Shown here in pieces: positions 38,526 to 49,635 of a stretch of 64,000 nt of DNA. The translations under genes were made by a program, and so were the position numbers. The stretch comes from Diphasiastrum complanatum (lineage: Eukaryota; Streptophyta; Lycopodiopsida; Lycopodiales; Lycopodiaceae), in assembly GCA_029204225.1 (NCBI GenBank), contig CM055113.1, forward strand, positions 19,551,798-19,615,797, written 5' to 3'. Under the pieces are notes generated by a model. That model was not told where the DNA came from, did no database searches, and worked only from the letters and a program-made list of their open reading frames with translations. Each line of letters opens with the position of its first letter. Positions within the stretch are counted from its first letter, which is position 1.

Positions 38526-40127
38526 TTCCCAATGCTTTGGTGAATATATCAGCTACATTCCCTCGAAGAAATATGTTGAAGCTCCACCTCCTTTCCATGA
38601 CTTGCTCTTGCACAAAGTGATATGCCATCTCAATATGCTTGCTCTTAGCATAAAAAATAGGATTGCTTGCCAACTTTTGGGCTAAAAAGTTGTCACAAAA
38701 GATGATTGGGCTCTCTAAAAAATCCAGCAAGTGAAGATCCTTGATCATCCTCTTGATCCATATCATCTCCTTGTGCAATGAGTAAGGGCTTTGTACTCGA
38801 CTCACTAGATGACAATGAGATAGTCACTTGTTTCTTTGACATCCATGATATAGCTCCATCATTATGAAAATACAATGTGCACTTATGGATTTCATATCCA
38901 TTTGATTCCCAACAAAGTCTACATCTGAAAATCCAAAAAAGTTAGGTGATGGTCCCTCATACAATATGCCAAAATCTCTAGAACTTGAGATGTATCTTAG
39001 CACCCTCTTTCCTAGCTTCCAATGCTTCTCATTAGGATCTTGCATAAATTGGTGTAATCTACCAATACAAGAGCTTATATCTGGTCTTGTGATGGTTAGA
39101 TATATAAGTGAACCAACTAGATTTCTATAGAGAGTAATATCCTTGAAGGATCTTTCATTACCTCTTATAATTAGCTTACAATTGACTTTGCAGGTGTATC
39201 ACAAGACTTTGCATCTACCATATGAAATATTTCTAGAATAGAATTAGCATACTTCTCTTGAAAAATGAATGTAGATTATGAAGTACTAATCACTTCTACC
39301 CCTAGAATGTAATGCAAATAACCAAGATCACACACCTCAGACTCGTCCTTGAGAGCACTCTTGATATCATCAACATCTCGGTTGTGATGATATCATCTAC
39401 ATAGGTTAGCAAAATGGTAACATCATTTCCAGAAAATCTACAATAAAGTGAATGACCATACTCACTCATAAAAAAGTTTTGAGAGAGTAAAAATGTGTTA
39501 AGCTTAGCATACCAGCTCCTTGGTGCTTTCTTAAGACCATACAAAATGTTTTGTAGAAGACATTTTGGCTTTGTAGATGAAATGTAGCTCTCAGGTTGCT
39601 CCATGTACACTTCCTCCTCAAGATCACCATTCAAGAATGAATTAGTAATATCCCATAAATCCCATCCAAAAAGAGTAGCAAGAGACATGATGACCCAAAT
39701 GCTCACCATCTTTGCCACGGGTGCAAAGGACTCATCATAGTCAATACCATGTTCTTGTGCATATCCCTTGGCCTTATGCTTATTGATAGATCCAGCTTGG
39801 TTAGTCTTCACCTTGAAGATCCATTTGCATCCAATAGCTTTCTTGTCCTTAGGTAACTCCACCAATCTCCACGTATCATTTTTTCATAAGAGCTTTATAC
39901 TCAAGATCCATTGCTTGGATCCACTCCTCTTTGTTCCTTGTTTCATCTACACATGTAGGTTCATAAAAAGAGGTTAGGAAAGCATATTTTGTTCCTACAA
40001 CAACTTGCTTACCTTCCTCATCATATGTGAGCCTTGAAGGCGTTTGACTTTGCTATGATGTTCTCCTTGGCTTTTGACTTGATGAAGGTCCTTCATCATC
40101 ACCATCTAAAGTAGTATCCATGTCATC
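38526..40127 (-). pseudogene. Element D RNase H, RT and linker, decayed
   Basis: Continuation of D right of O; the counterpart of its last codons lies at 20292-20349. From right to left in sequence order of the protein: linker DDEGPSSSQKPRR and SRLTYDEEGKQVV (about 40100-40010), RT from 39865 with a deletion in the ARLVAKG motif, LWDITNSFLNG missing two residues, TYVDDII, then RNase H pieces in three frames (FGFSDVDF near 38940, ISLSSSES near 38815, FCDNFLAQ near 38700, ADIFTKALG near 38530). At least five frameshifts and deletions relative to C. Confidence 0.85.
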
Positions 40128-41566
40128 AACATCGAGAAGGAAAGAGAACCTATATCATTTGAAGGTACACCTACCTACAGATCAGGTGCATCAGACTCAT
40201 GACAACTCGCCAGACACTCTGTGGCACAGAAGACTCTGCCACATGAACTCAATGACACTTTACCAGACAAGCCATCATGGAGCGATAACAAGGTCAGCAT
40301 CTCGAATGCAACCAGTTCGACCACCTGTGATGCATGTTTGAAGGGCAAGATGTCATGCACTCCATTCATCAAAGACTCCTACAAAACGACTAAGATTTTG
40401 GAGCTAGTGCATTTTGACATCTGTGGTCCATTCAATGTGATCTCAGTAGGAGGCTCAAAATATTATATAATCTTCATTGATGATTATAGAAAATTTGCCA
40501 GAGTGTATTTTATTCAGAATAAATTTGAAGCACTTGATAAATTCATTGAATATGTGAATTGGACTGAGAGATGTATAGGCAATAAAGTGAAGTAGATCAG
40601 ATAGATCGAGGTGGCAAATACATCTCAAATCGCTTCACTGACTTCTGCAATGATCATGGCATCATGCACAAAAGAATTGCAGCCTACACACCGCAGCACA
40701 ATGGTGTTGCTGAACAAAAGAACAGGACCCTGATGGAAGCAGCCAGATGCATGATGGCCTACTCAAAAGCTCCAAGGGCACTATGGGCTGAAATAGTAGC
40801 TATAGCCGCATACATCTAGGATAGAAGATGCAAGTCTGGTGTCCCTCACACGACACCACATGAGCTACGGTGGAGTAGAAAGCCCAATTTGTCTCATGTC
40901 AGAATCTTTGGCTATGTAGCTTATGCACATATTCCTGATAAGCTTTGAAAGAACCTTAATGAGAAAGCCGAACAAGGATTTCTGGTAGGTTATGATAACA
41001 ACTCGTCATACCATAGAGTCTACATTCCAGACACAAACATTGTGAAAACAGTGAGAGATGTCAGATTCGATGAAAGCAGGACAATGGCCAATGACGATCC
41101 TGTCAGCTACGAAGTTCTAGAGAGAAAGTACTATGACCTACCACCAATGAAAGAGAGAACATAGGAAGAACATGAAAACAAATTTTTTTGAGTCGTCTCC
41201 CATTTGAACGACGAATCTGACAAAGAAAGTTTGAGAGGCAACCTGCCACCGCAGTTTCTGTAAATTGAGATGGTTCCGGATTGAGCAGAGCAGACAAAGA
41301 CAAAGGCATAGTTGTCCCAGGAGGATCTCCTAGAAGGTCGACAAGACCACAAAGAGCGCCAACAAGATATGTGCCAGGCAACTCAGATTCCACATCAGAA
41401 GAGTTATGCGGATTCAGTGGCGAACCACAGACTTTCGAGGAAGCAATTGACAATCCAGAGAAGGACAAATGGATCCAAGCCATGAACGAAGAGATGGAGT
41501 CCATGAGAAAGAACCAAGTATGGATGTTGGAGCCATTATCACATAAGCGCAAGACTGTCAAATGCA
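40128..41566 (+). pseudogene. Element E integrase and RT start, plus-strand piece
   Basis: GAG_pre (RRKENLYHLK, LWHRRLCHMNSM) then integrase: HFDICGPFN, IFIDDYRKFARVY, RSDRGGKYISN near 40605, HNGVAEQKNRT near 40700, KPNLSHVRIFGY, VGYDNNSSYHRVYI. Many stops and frameshifts. From 41281 the RT N-terminal block is open (EEAIDNPEKDKWIQAMNEEM) and stops dead at KTVKCK near 41566, where the sequence switches to minus-strand RNase H of the same family. Related to element H (50.4-52.2 kb). Confidence 0.85.
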
Positions 41567-42852
41567 AGACTGCTCCTTTGCCTCTCGAAGAGCCTTTTGC
41601 CCAAAGCTTTAGTGAAGATGTCAGCGACCATATCTTTCATTCCTATGAAGGTGGTCTGCATCATCTTCCTTTCAATCATATCCTTGATCAAGTGATATTT
41701 GATCGCAATGTGCTTCGTTCTTGAGTGGAACACAGGATCTTTTGTTAGGTGCATCGTAGAGGTGTTGTCCATCTGCAAGACCAATGGCTCATTTCTTGTT
41801 TCGTCCAATTTGTCCAGGAATTGTCTTAGCCAAATTATTTTGTTGGCCATCTTTGTTGCTGCTACGTATTGTGCTTTGCAGGACGATTGGACTACAATGG
41901 TCTGCTTCTTGCTGACCCAAAGAACTACTACTCCTGATGTGATGGTGCATCCTCTTGAGGCGCTTGTATAGTTATCCCTGAGAGATGCCCAGCTAGCATC
42001 ACTATAGGAAAGTATCTTGAGATCTGCACCACAACAATAACACATGCCATAATCCCTCATTAATTGAAGATATTGCAAAATTCGTTTTGCAATCTTCCAA
42101 TGTGTCAAGCCTGGATTTGTACAAAATTGGCTCATCCTGAATACTGCATAAGCAATATCAGGACGTGTGTTGTCTGCAAGGTACATCAATGAATCTATTA
42201 GCCTCCTGTAGGGTGTGAGCTGCATCTGTTCTCTTTCTTCCTCAATCTTTGGACAATCGTCATTTGTTAGCACCATCCCTGCGAGCATTGGAGTGTTTGC
42301 TCCTTTGCAATTCAGCATCCCAAAGTCCTCTAGGATCTTTTGGGTGTATCTAGACTGGTGAAGGTATAACTTGCCTCCCTCATAGTCCCTTTCAATTTGT
42401 AAGCCTAGGTAACACCTGGCTTCTCCCAAATCCACTATCTCGAAATGCTTCGAGATGTTTGTCTTTACTTCAGCAATTAGCTGCTCACTCCTGCAAAGTA
42501 TCAGAGTGTCATCCACACAAACAGCCACTATGATGATCTGCCCATCTGTAACTCTGACATACACATTGGAGTCAGCCAATAGAGGCTTGAATCCCAATGA
42601 TTTTAGGGCCTGATCCTTCTTCTTATACGTATGCCCGTCTCTTCTGCATCTCGTGCAGGTCTTCTTGTGAGCATCTTGTTGTTTTGACCTCCCTTTGGTC
42701 TTCCAGTTGCTTTTGCTGGTCCCCTTTGCTTGTTGGTCATGATCCTGCCTCTGATTCAACTCCCTCTTAGGCTTGAACTTTTTCTCTGATTTTTCTCTAT
42801 TGCCGTAGAGTGCCTGGTCAGAACCATCTTTGTGATCAAGATGCTCTCTCAC
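41539..42852 (-). pseudogene. Element E gag zinc-knuckle fused to RT/RNase H by internal deletion
   Basis: 437 codons remain open. The first about 90 residues are the basic C-terminal part of Gag ending in a truncated zinc knuckle (CTRCRRDGHTYKK; the fourth ligand is lost). The next residue group ALKSLGFKPLLADSNVYV is RT palm, so protease, integrase and the RT N-terminal half are deleted in frame. The RT box is VCVDDTLI; RNase H has SDASWA and QMDNTST, but the catalytic Glu region reads SSCKAQY (Lys for Glu). It ends ADIFTKALGKRLFERQRSS plus antisense codons of the adjoining piece. Confidence 0.83.
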
Positions 42853-43829
42853 CTTGACTTCCTCTCAAATCTAGACAATCGCCTTTCGAGGTTCATGGCA
42901 GGATCTTTCGCGAGTAGGGTTCGTGTCATCTGGAAAGATCTAGGTAAGGCTCTCAATAGATATGTGAGCTGCTTCTTAGCTGATACTGCATTCTCTACTC
43001 CTGAGTTGTGTAGTGATAGAAATAGATGAAAGAGGTGAGGTCTTTTCCATCCCACTGTAGATTCGTCAGCTGATCTTCCAGCATCATAATTTGACTTCTT
43101 AATTTCGTTTGAAATCTTGTGAGAAGTGCATCCTACATCTCCTTGTCTTTGGAGAGTGTAGCCAGGTCAAGTGTAAGGCTATCTTCGATGGAAGATGATA
43201 GCAAGGCTACTGCCTTGTCATTTTAAATGTGTTAAAAGAATCGGATGAGCAATGAATGATATCTTTGAACCATCAAGAACTTCATAAAAGATGGATGAAA
43301 CTGATTCATGATCTGATGATTAGAAACTATGTATATGCAAAGGGTCAATTGGTAGTAAACTCATACCGTATTAAATGCTAAAAGTTTCAATGGGGTGGGT
43401 TGAGCCAAAGTAAATGATCAATATTGAAAATTTAAGAGTCTTTGAGAGAGATATTTGTAAACTAGTTAAGGTAGATCAATTTATTTGTTAATTTGGTAGC
43501 ACACTGACTATTTATAAGCAATGGTAAAATTTAGTAGTTGAAAAATTTTACTAAATATCAAGAATTTTAATCGTTTAGAAGGCCGTCCTTAATGTAGGAT
43601 ATTTGAGGGAAACTCAGACGATGCAACTCAAAAGGACGTTCCACAAACATTGCTCCTATTTTTAGTCATGAAATTGCAATTTACAAGGACCATCAAATCT
43701 ATGATGATGGTATGATCTACCATGTCTTGTAAGTATCAAAAATGTCTTAACTTTCCAGGCTAGAAAGTTAGATCCTAAAGAATTAAGTATGGTGCAGATC
43801 TTGTCCTGCATGATGCTGATTGAAGCCAT
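42853..43829 (-). pseudogene. Element E gag N-terminal part, split by an insert
   Basis: The start codon at 43829 gives MASISIMQDKICTILNSLGSNF with the AWKVKT block, closely like H (MASINNIQFKIYIVLNSSGS). Similarity is lost at about 43724, resumes at about 43217 (NDKAVALLSSSIEDSLTLDLA) and continues in broken frames to the fused frame at 42852. The intervening 43218-43723 does not align with H. Confidence 0.8.
43218..43723. other. Unidentified about 505-bp insert in element E gag
   Basis: Replaces about 90 nt of gag present in H. AT-rich, no long frame, no clear terminal repeats or target duplication. It could be a fragment of another repeat. Confidence 0.55.
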
Positions 43830-43930
43830 TGCTTCTTGAAGTATGTTTTTCTTGTCGTTTGGTTGATTGTCTGAGTGCTTGGCCTCCTGGATCTGCTAGC
43901 TTCTTGGCTATGTCAGAATATGACAAGGTG

Positions 43931-43942
43931 GCTCTGATACCA
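43931..43942 (-). promoter_or_regulatory. Element E primer-binding site
   Basis: Minus strand TGGTATCAGAGC, an exact initiator-Met tRNA match, next to the start of the 5' LTR. Confidence 0.85.
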
Positions 43943-43943
43943 C

Positions 43944-44805
43944 TATTGGGAGTCGAGCGATGGTCCGATACAAATGATGAGAATTGTGAGAAGAAAATTC
44001 ACAAAACATTTGCAACTTTCTTTTGAGATTCGGATGGAGTTCATATGCGTTCGCTGGGCACTACCAGCTGAAACACTCCTACAATCCTCCAGGGGGTAGT
44101 CAGGTACTACTGATCTATGTTCATAAAATTAATACAACATTTGACTTCGTTTCAACCAAGGTACGGAATTCAAAGGGAACAAGAAAACTCAGACATATTA
44201 AAATAAACAGCATAAGCATTCGACATCCAAGATCAAACACAACCAGAAAATTAATCTATATTCATTTTCTCTAATTTCTTTAGGGCACTGCATGCGAATT
44301 CATGCAGGGCGTTGGCGTGAGAGAAGCACGGCTCTCTCACGAGTAGTAGTCTTGCTTCACTAGCGGACAATTGATCTTCTGATCCTAGATAGAATTATCT
44401 TTTCGCACGCAGCCGAAGCTTCTATCTGTGTTTGTCTTGATTGCTTACTAGCATCAGACTTCTTCTTGGGTATCTCTTTTCTTTTTAGTTACACTCTATG
44501 TATCATGTTCAGATATTGTCGAGTATAATTCAGTAAGTACGGTCTCTTTGTGCAAATCTAAGATTAGAGTGATTAATCATCTACAACTAACCAAAGAATT
44601 ACAAGAGTGGCAGATTAGCCACGACCTAGGAGGTATCTGCTGACGTCATGCCATCAGGTCAGATCTCTGTACTTCTGGGTACTTGCGTGATCTCTGGTGG
44701 TACTCCTAGGAGCATGAGGATAGAACAGGTTTCTTTTCCACCGTTGGTTTCATTTACCTCATCTGCCTTTCTCTCTTACTGGACCGCAAAGGAATCTACT
44801 TAGGT
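43944..44805 (-). repeat. Element E 5' LTR
   Basis: Recognised by similarity to the LTR of H at 52330-53390: shared blocks include CACTACC(A/G)GCT, TCCTACAATCCTCCAG and GAGTGGCAGATTAGCCACG in the same order. The outer border is set where D' integrase begins and is approximate. Confidence 0.7.
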
Positions 44806-45390
44806 AGGCATGCATCTAACCTTAGAGCTTTAGAACACTCACATAGTGTCCTATTTCTCCTCTTGGCCACCCCATTTTGTTGAGGAGTGTAGGAGCAAGA
44901 TAACTCCTTCTTGATCCCTTCTTCATCATAAAAGTCTTTAAATTTATTGGAGATATATTCTCCTCCATTATCACTTCTAAAGAACTTGATCTTGTGATTA
45001 TGATGCTTTTCAACAAAAGTCTTGAACTTTACAAAACTCTCAAAAACATGTGCTTTAGAGGAAAGTAGATATACCCATCCATATCTTGAGTAGTCATCTA
45101 TAAAGGTGACAAACATTGTAGCTCCACCATTGCTCTTTGTGCTAGCAAAATGCACATTTGAGTGGATCAACTCGAGAGGATGACTTGTCTTTGTGATTGA
45201 GCTTAAAAAATGTAACTTGTGTGCATAGCTTCCATGGACTTGGTGTTGATGTGACCAAGCCTCTTGTGGCACAAGTCAAATGTGGTCATCTTGGTCTCCT
45301 CGGCTACCATCACAACTTGGTTAGGATTTACAAAAGCATCAAGCTTAAATAACCTCCCAAACCCTGTTCCCCTTGCTATGATCATCCCAC
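44806..45390 (-). pseudogene. Element D' integrase fragment
   Basis: GAG_pre CHKRLGHINTKSMEAM then integrase core: IHSNVHFA (Asn where the first catalytic Asp is expected), FVTFIDDYSRYGWVYLL, RSDNGGEYISNKF, and QQNGVAKRRNRT (Lys for the catalytic Glu). It breaks off at LDACLPK against element E's LTR. The sequence is closer to G and J than to C, so this is not the missing part of D. Confidence 0.83.
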
Positions 45391-45488
45391 TTTTCTTTGG
45401 CACATGTGGCATCTATGTACATGGCCATCTTGCAATTACAATGCATGTGACCAAAATTGGCCAAGCTAGAATTGTGATATTTTAATAT
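45390..45488 (-). repeat. Fragment of element K LTR
   Basis: The reverse complement matches the start of K's LTR at about 10551-10640 (shared ATTCTAGCTTGGCCAATTTT). It joins directly to the D' integrase fragment. Confidence 0.7.
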
Positions 45489-45747
45489 CTGGACCAACGA
45501 TAGTACAGTTCATCACTGGAATCCGCTCTAGTTGTGTCATTTGTATACAACAGAAACAAAATAGGAAATTAGTCTGGAATGAATATTGATCTTGTTTGCA
45601 TACCATATTTAGAAAATGGCATATTTAATCTAGTTTTCTGAAGTCGTCCTGCTATCTGCAGAGTCATAAACAACGCATTTAAATACACGTAAATATATTA
45701 AAAAAAATTCTGATATATATTAAAACACACGTACCACTGATTTCTAA
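45489..45747. other. No recognisable feature
   Basis: AT-rich DNA between the K LTR fragment and A'. Confidence 0.45.
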
Positions 45748-46436
45748 AAAATAAAAAAATTGCCTACATTGGCAAATCTAGCCATGTAGAATACTGTACA
45801 TTTTGTCAATATTTTTTGTTAGTCACATGAATGGCCAAAGTGCCACTTGTAAATTCACACCTAAAGTAGGCTACCATGAGTCAAGAAGAGTTGTTGTGTC
45901 CATTTGGTATTGATTCCTACTTTGTAGGATCTAGACCTTGATTTATGATGAGATTTGTACCTACCATGCACCTACCAAGCATGACTCTTGGATCTAGGCT
46001 ATGGTTTTCACATCAGGGCAAGAAAGTTGAGTCTACTTCCTTATTACATGCTTGATTTTCACCTAACTTGGCAAAGGAAGTGTCTTTTACTATGTATTCC
46101 CATTCTCCATAATGAGGAGATAGAAACTTTTTGGAGCCTCAAGGAGAAACTTGAGTTTTCTCTCTATGTATTGTGATTGCTTTTGATTCCAATGAAACCC
46201 AGCTTTGCACCTAACTCGATCTACAGGCCGTAATACAACCTCATTTCCACACGTGTGAAGTCGGGTTATAGTTTTTGATCAATGCTCTGATTGTCTCTAC
46301 TTGTTTTCTATCAAGCTGCTAAACTAGATCTTGTTTTCTGATGACTAGTATTTGATAGATTGTTTAACAAGCACACAATCAACCTTGTGGATCATTCAAA
46401 GATCCATTTATGGTCCTTAGTACTATACTTTTAACA
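45748..46436 (+). repeat. Element A' 5' LTR
   Basis: Aligns with A's 3' LTR from GCCTACATTGGC at 45762 to the terminal TTTTAACA; the first dozen bases are diverged or lost. It carries an exact CACACGTGTG at 46248. Confidence 0.87.
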
Positions 46437-46449
46437 TGGTATCAGAGCC
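46437..46449 (+). promoter_or_regulatory. Element A' primer-binding site
   Basis: TGGTATCAGAGCC, a full initiator-Met tRNA complement, abutting the LTR. Confidence 0.93.
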
Positions 46450-47066
46450 AAGTAGGCTACTAATTAGTGTTTGAAACTAATCCAATTTTAGCAGGTTTTG
46501 GTGTAAAAAGCTAGTACCGGAAGAGCGAGCTGGTATCTAGGTTTTGGTGAGGAGATTTGATCCCAAACTTTTTCAGGATCAAAATCCATATTTCTCACAC
46601 GTGTGGGCATCTCTGAACCAGCATTTAAAACCCCATAGTCATTGGATCACTGCAATTTCATCTGGTGTCAGTTTGATGTAATTTTTGGTGCAAATCCTAG
46701 GATAACCTACCAAGATCACTTGCCATTAATTAGTTATGAATTTGTTTCATGGTAACTGATTATCCTAGGCTGATTTCAAACCTTTTTAATGAGGAAACCA
46801 GGTCTAGAAAGTATATCATAGTGAAAGAGAGAGATAAAATTATTCTATTGTCCAAAAATAGCCAAGATTGGCAAGATTTGCTTGAGAGTAGTTTTCACTT
46901 CATCTTATCTTCATTCCAGCTTTGTGAGGGAGTGATAGAACTGTGATTACAAATCCATCTGTTGGATTAGAAGTCGACATTTGAGTGAAACACTGCAAGT
47001 TAGAAACCTTTGTGAGTTTCAAGTTCAAACAAATCTATATCTTGTGTGTAGAATTTCATTAGTAAG
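46450..47066 (+). promoter_or_regulatory. Element A' leader with palindrome
   Basis: About 620 nt between primer-binding site and gag. An exact CACACGTGTG lies at 46596-46605, about 150 nt after the primer-binding site. Confidence 0.6.
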
Positions 47067-47743
47067 ATGGGATCTGTTGAAGCATACCTTCTAGAAGCTA
47101 GTGAGAGGTTAAATTCACTTCACTGTGTGAAGATGAATGTAAGCAATGATTTATTGAGGAAAGTACCAGCTTGTACTAGTGCTAAAGAGGCTTGGAAATC
47201 TTTAAGTACAATCTATAAGTCTAGTAACACTTCAAGGGTTCTCATGCTTAGGAATCAGATTCTGCAAATCATGAAGAGAAGTGATGAGAGTGCACAGGTT
47301 TATGTGCTCAGAATCAAGTCTCTCAATAGGGAGTTAGCTCCCATTGGAGAGAAGATTCTAGATTGTGAGCTTGTTTAGATTGTCCTCAATGGTCTAGGGA
47401 GTGACTTTACAAATTTGGTCCAAAGCTTTGAAATCCAAGACACTTTGCCCACTATAGAAAAGCTTCACAGCGTATTAGTGGCTGAAGAGTGTAGCATGAT
47501 GCATAACAATGCAATAATGAATGCTATTTCTCTACAGGATGGTGATGAGAAAGCTAATTTCTCATTCAAAGACAAGAAGAAGACCAATGGCAAGATGAAG
47601 CACTTCAAGGAGACCAAGGAGGAGGAGGAGGCTTCAAGCTCAAAGGGCAAGATCAAAGACAAGTCCAGGTACAAATGTTTTTTATGTGGAAAGAAAGGAC
47701 ATTTTGCATCAGATTGTCTCAAGAAGAAGAAGGCACAAGAGAG
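47067..47743 (+). pseudogene. Element A' gag, truncated
   Basis: Starts MGSVEAYLLEASERLNS, then relative to B and C about 40 residues (WKVRMESLL to the RARLALHC block) are missing in frame, joining LNS to LHCVKMNVSNDLL. A TAG at about 47377 replaces the Gln of the LVQIVLNGL motif. The zinc knuckle is present (CFLCGKKGHFASDC, 47676-47717). The frame then runs into reversed D' sequence. Confidence 0.87.
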
Positions 47744-48889
47744 AAATGAGATTCTTAGTCAATCTAGGTACATACAGTACATCATGTAAGCAAAAAGATT
47801 TTGATGATGATGCATGCATTGGAGTACTACCTATTCCTTCAATCTTACACTCTACATCATTAGCAGTATAGATTGATTTTTTTGCACCTAGATATGGCAT
47901 GAGATTAGTGAAAGAGCTCCTAGAACTAGACATATGGGAACTAGCCCCACTATCTATCCACCAGTCTTATTCATTCTTAAAAGAAAAAGATGAAAAAGTA
48001 GACATCATTAATGAATCCTCTCTTTCACCCTCAACACCCTCACACTCATCCCCATTAGTAAGGCTATCTTGCTTAGATTGGTTCTTCTTCTTGAAATAGT
48101 TTGATGCATAGTGTCCTTTCTTGCCACAGAAAAAACACTTATCTTTGATAGCTTCTTCTTGCCACTTGATGTTGCAGCTTGTGAGGACTGATCCTCACCA
48201 CCTTCTTTGGCTTCGTCCTTCTTGAAGTGTTGTTGTCCTTTGCCCTTGCCTCTTGACTTGTCTCTGATGAAGAGTTCTTTGTCATCTCCACCATCTTTCA
48301 ATGAAAGTCTGTTGATCCTCAGCATCTTGTCCTCTTGTCTGCTTTCTTCAACAATGAGAACACAGTGTCTCCAAGGATGAAAGATCCTCCCTTACAACAT
48401 AAGTCTACACAATATTGTCATACTCATCTCTAAGTCCATTTAGGACGTTCAGTGTTCTTAAGAGCATCACTTATACCAGCTAACTCTTGATGAAGATCCT
48501 TAACTCTCATGACATATGATGAAGCACTCTCATCTACTCTCTGATAACTTAGAAATATTTGGTTTCTAAGTGTAAGCAATCTAGAAGTATTCTTGATTTC
48601 ATAGATTGTTTTTAGAGTATCCCAAGCTTCCTTGGTAGTGGTGCATGTACTGATCTCTCTTAACATTATGATTGGTAACATTCATTTTTATAAAATATTG
48701 AGCAATTCTAGTTCTTTCGTGAAATGTTGCAGCTTCATTATGTGCAGCAGGTTCTTCTTCAGTTCCACTCACAATATCCATTACATCCTGTAGAATCAAT
48801 AATGATTCCATTTTGATCTTCCACATTGCATAATTGGAAGATGTTAATCTCTCACTGTGCTCTAAGAAATGTGAACCAGATGAAGACAT
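47744..48889 (-). pseudogene. Element D' gag and protease, broken
   Basis: Gag starts at 48889 (MSSSGSHFLEHSERLTSSNY, AMWKIKMESLL), is frameshifted near 48680, continues REISTCTTTKEAWDTLKTIYE to 48430 and again after 48325 with a basic segment and a degraded zinc-knuckle region near 48120. The protease region reads on to KKSIYTANDVECKIEGIGS and LYVPRLTKNLIS, ending at 47744 against A'. The Gag is closest to G's (TIYEAKNTSRLLTLRNQIF). Confidence 0.85.
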
Positions 48890-49623
48890 TTTCTGTATGA
48901 GAAATTTTAGTAATGATAAAAAATAGAGTTGAAAGGATGTTGCTTGCTATCTCAATCTAGGATCTAACACTAATGTTGATCCAACCTATGAAATCTAGCA
49001 ACAGATGTGAGAACAAATTCTCAACATAGAAAATCAATCTATCTTGAATTTGGATCTTGCTTTAGTCACAAAAGAGAAGCACATACAAGCAAGAAGTCTA
49101 TCTCTCCCACGAGTTTCAAAGTACTGATAAACTCTCTAGGAACTTACTTTCAACTCAAACACAGTAAGATGTGTGAAATGAGAAGTCTAAGACCTCTAAA
49201 CACCCACTTCTGATTGACAGTGAAAAATGATGAAATTGGTGAAAAAAACTGATGTGTGCTCACTTTGGCATATCCCACGAGTGAGTACTCTCTGAAATTC
49301 TTTGATTGCCTAAAACTCTTCTAAAAACAAATCAAATTGATATAGAAACAAGAGCAACACATTCTACTCTTCAATACCTATCCAACAAGCTATAGAACAT
49401 CAATTTTGGATCAAATCTTGAGAAGTAGCACACATTAATAAGGGCTGATTTCACACCTGTGAGCTCTCTGTCCGTACAGGGTTCCATTGGAGAAGATCAG
49501 GCTCTTATTGATCCACTTATAATTCTCATATGGCTTGTCTCTCAGCGAGTTCCAAATTTGAGTTCCTGCAAGCAAAAGCACCGCAGATTTGATGTATACA
49601 CCCTCACCTCTTCAAAGAATGAA
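48890..49623 (-). promoter_or_regulatory. Element D' leader with degenerate palindrome
   Basis: About 730 nt of untranslated leader. CACACCTGTG (one change from the palindrome) lies at 49452-49461 and CCGTAC at 49472-49477, again between primer-binding site and gag. Confidence 0.5.
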
Positions 49624-49635
49624 GCTCTGATACCA
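49624..49635 (-). promoter_or_regulatory. Element D' primer-binding site
   Basis: Minus strand TGGTATCAGAGC, exact initiator-Met tRNA match. Confidence 0.9.

Larger units (their letters stand above)
18687..40127 (-). mobile_element. Copia element D (C family), old, split by element O
   Basis: Minus-strand element whose 3' LTR is at 18687-20279. Its pol C-terminus is interrupted at 20354 by element O and resumes at 38526. Pol can be followed rightwards through RNase H and RT to the integrase-RT linker, and breaks off at about 40127 against inverted fragment E. Over its coding parts it is a decayed relative of element C, which sits two levels deeper in the same nest. Confidence 0.85.
45748..47743 (+). 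mobile_element. Copia element A', 5' fragment (LTR, leader, partial gag)
   Basis: Same family as A. A 5' LTR, primer-binding site, leader and the first part of gag are present. Sequence similarity to A stops at 47743, exactly where minus-strand protease of D' starts, so everything downstream of the zinc knuckle is gone. Confidence 0.9.
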
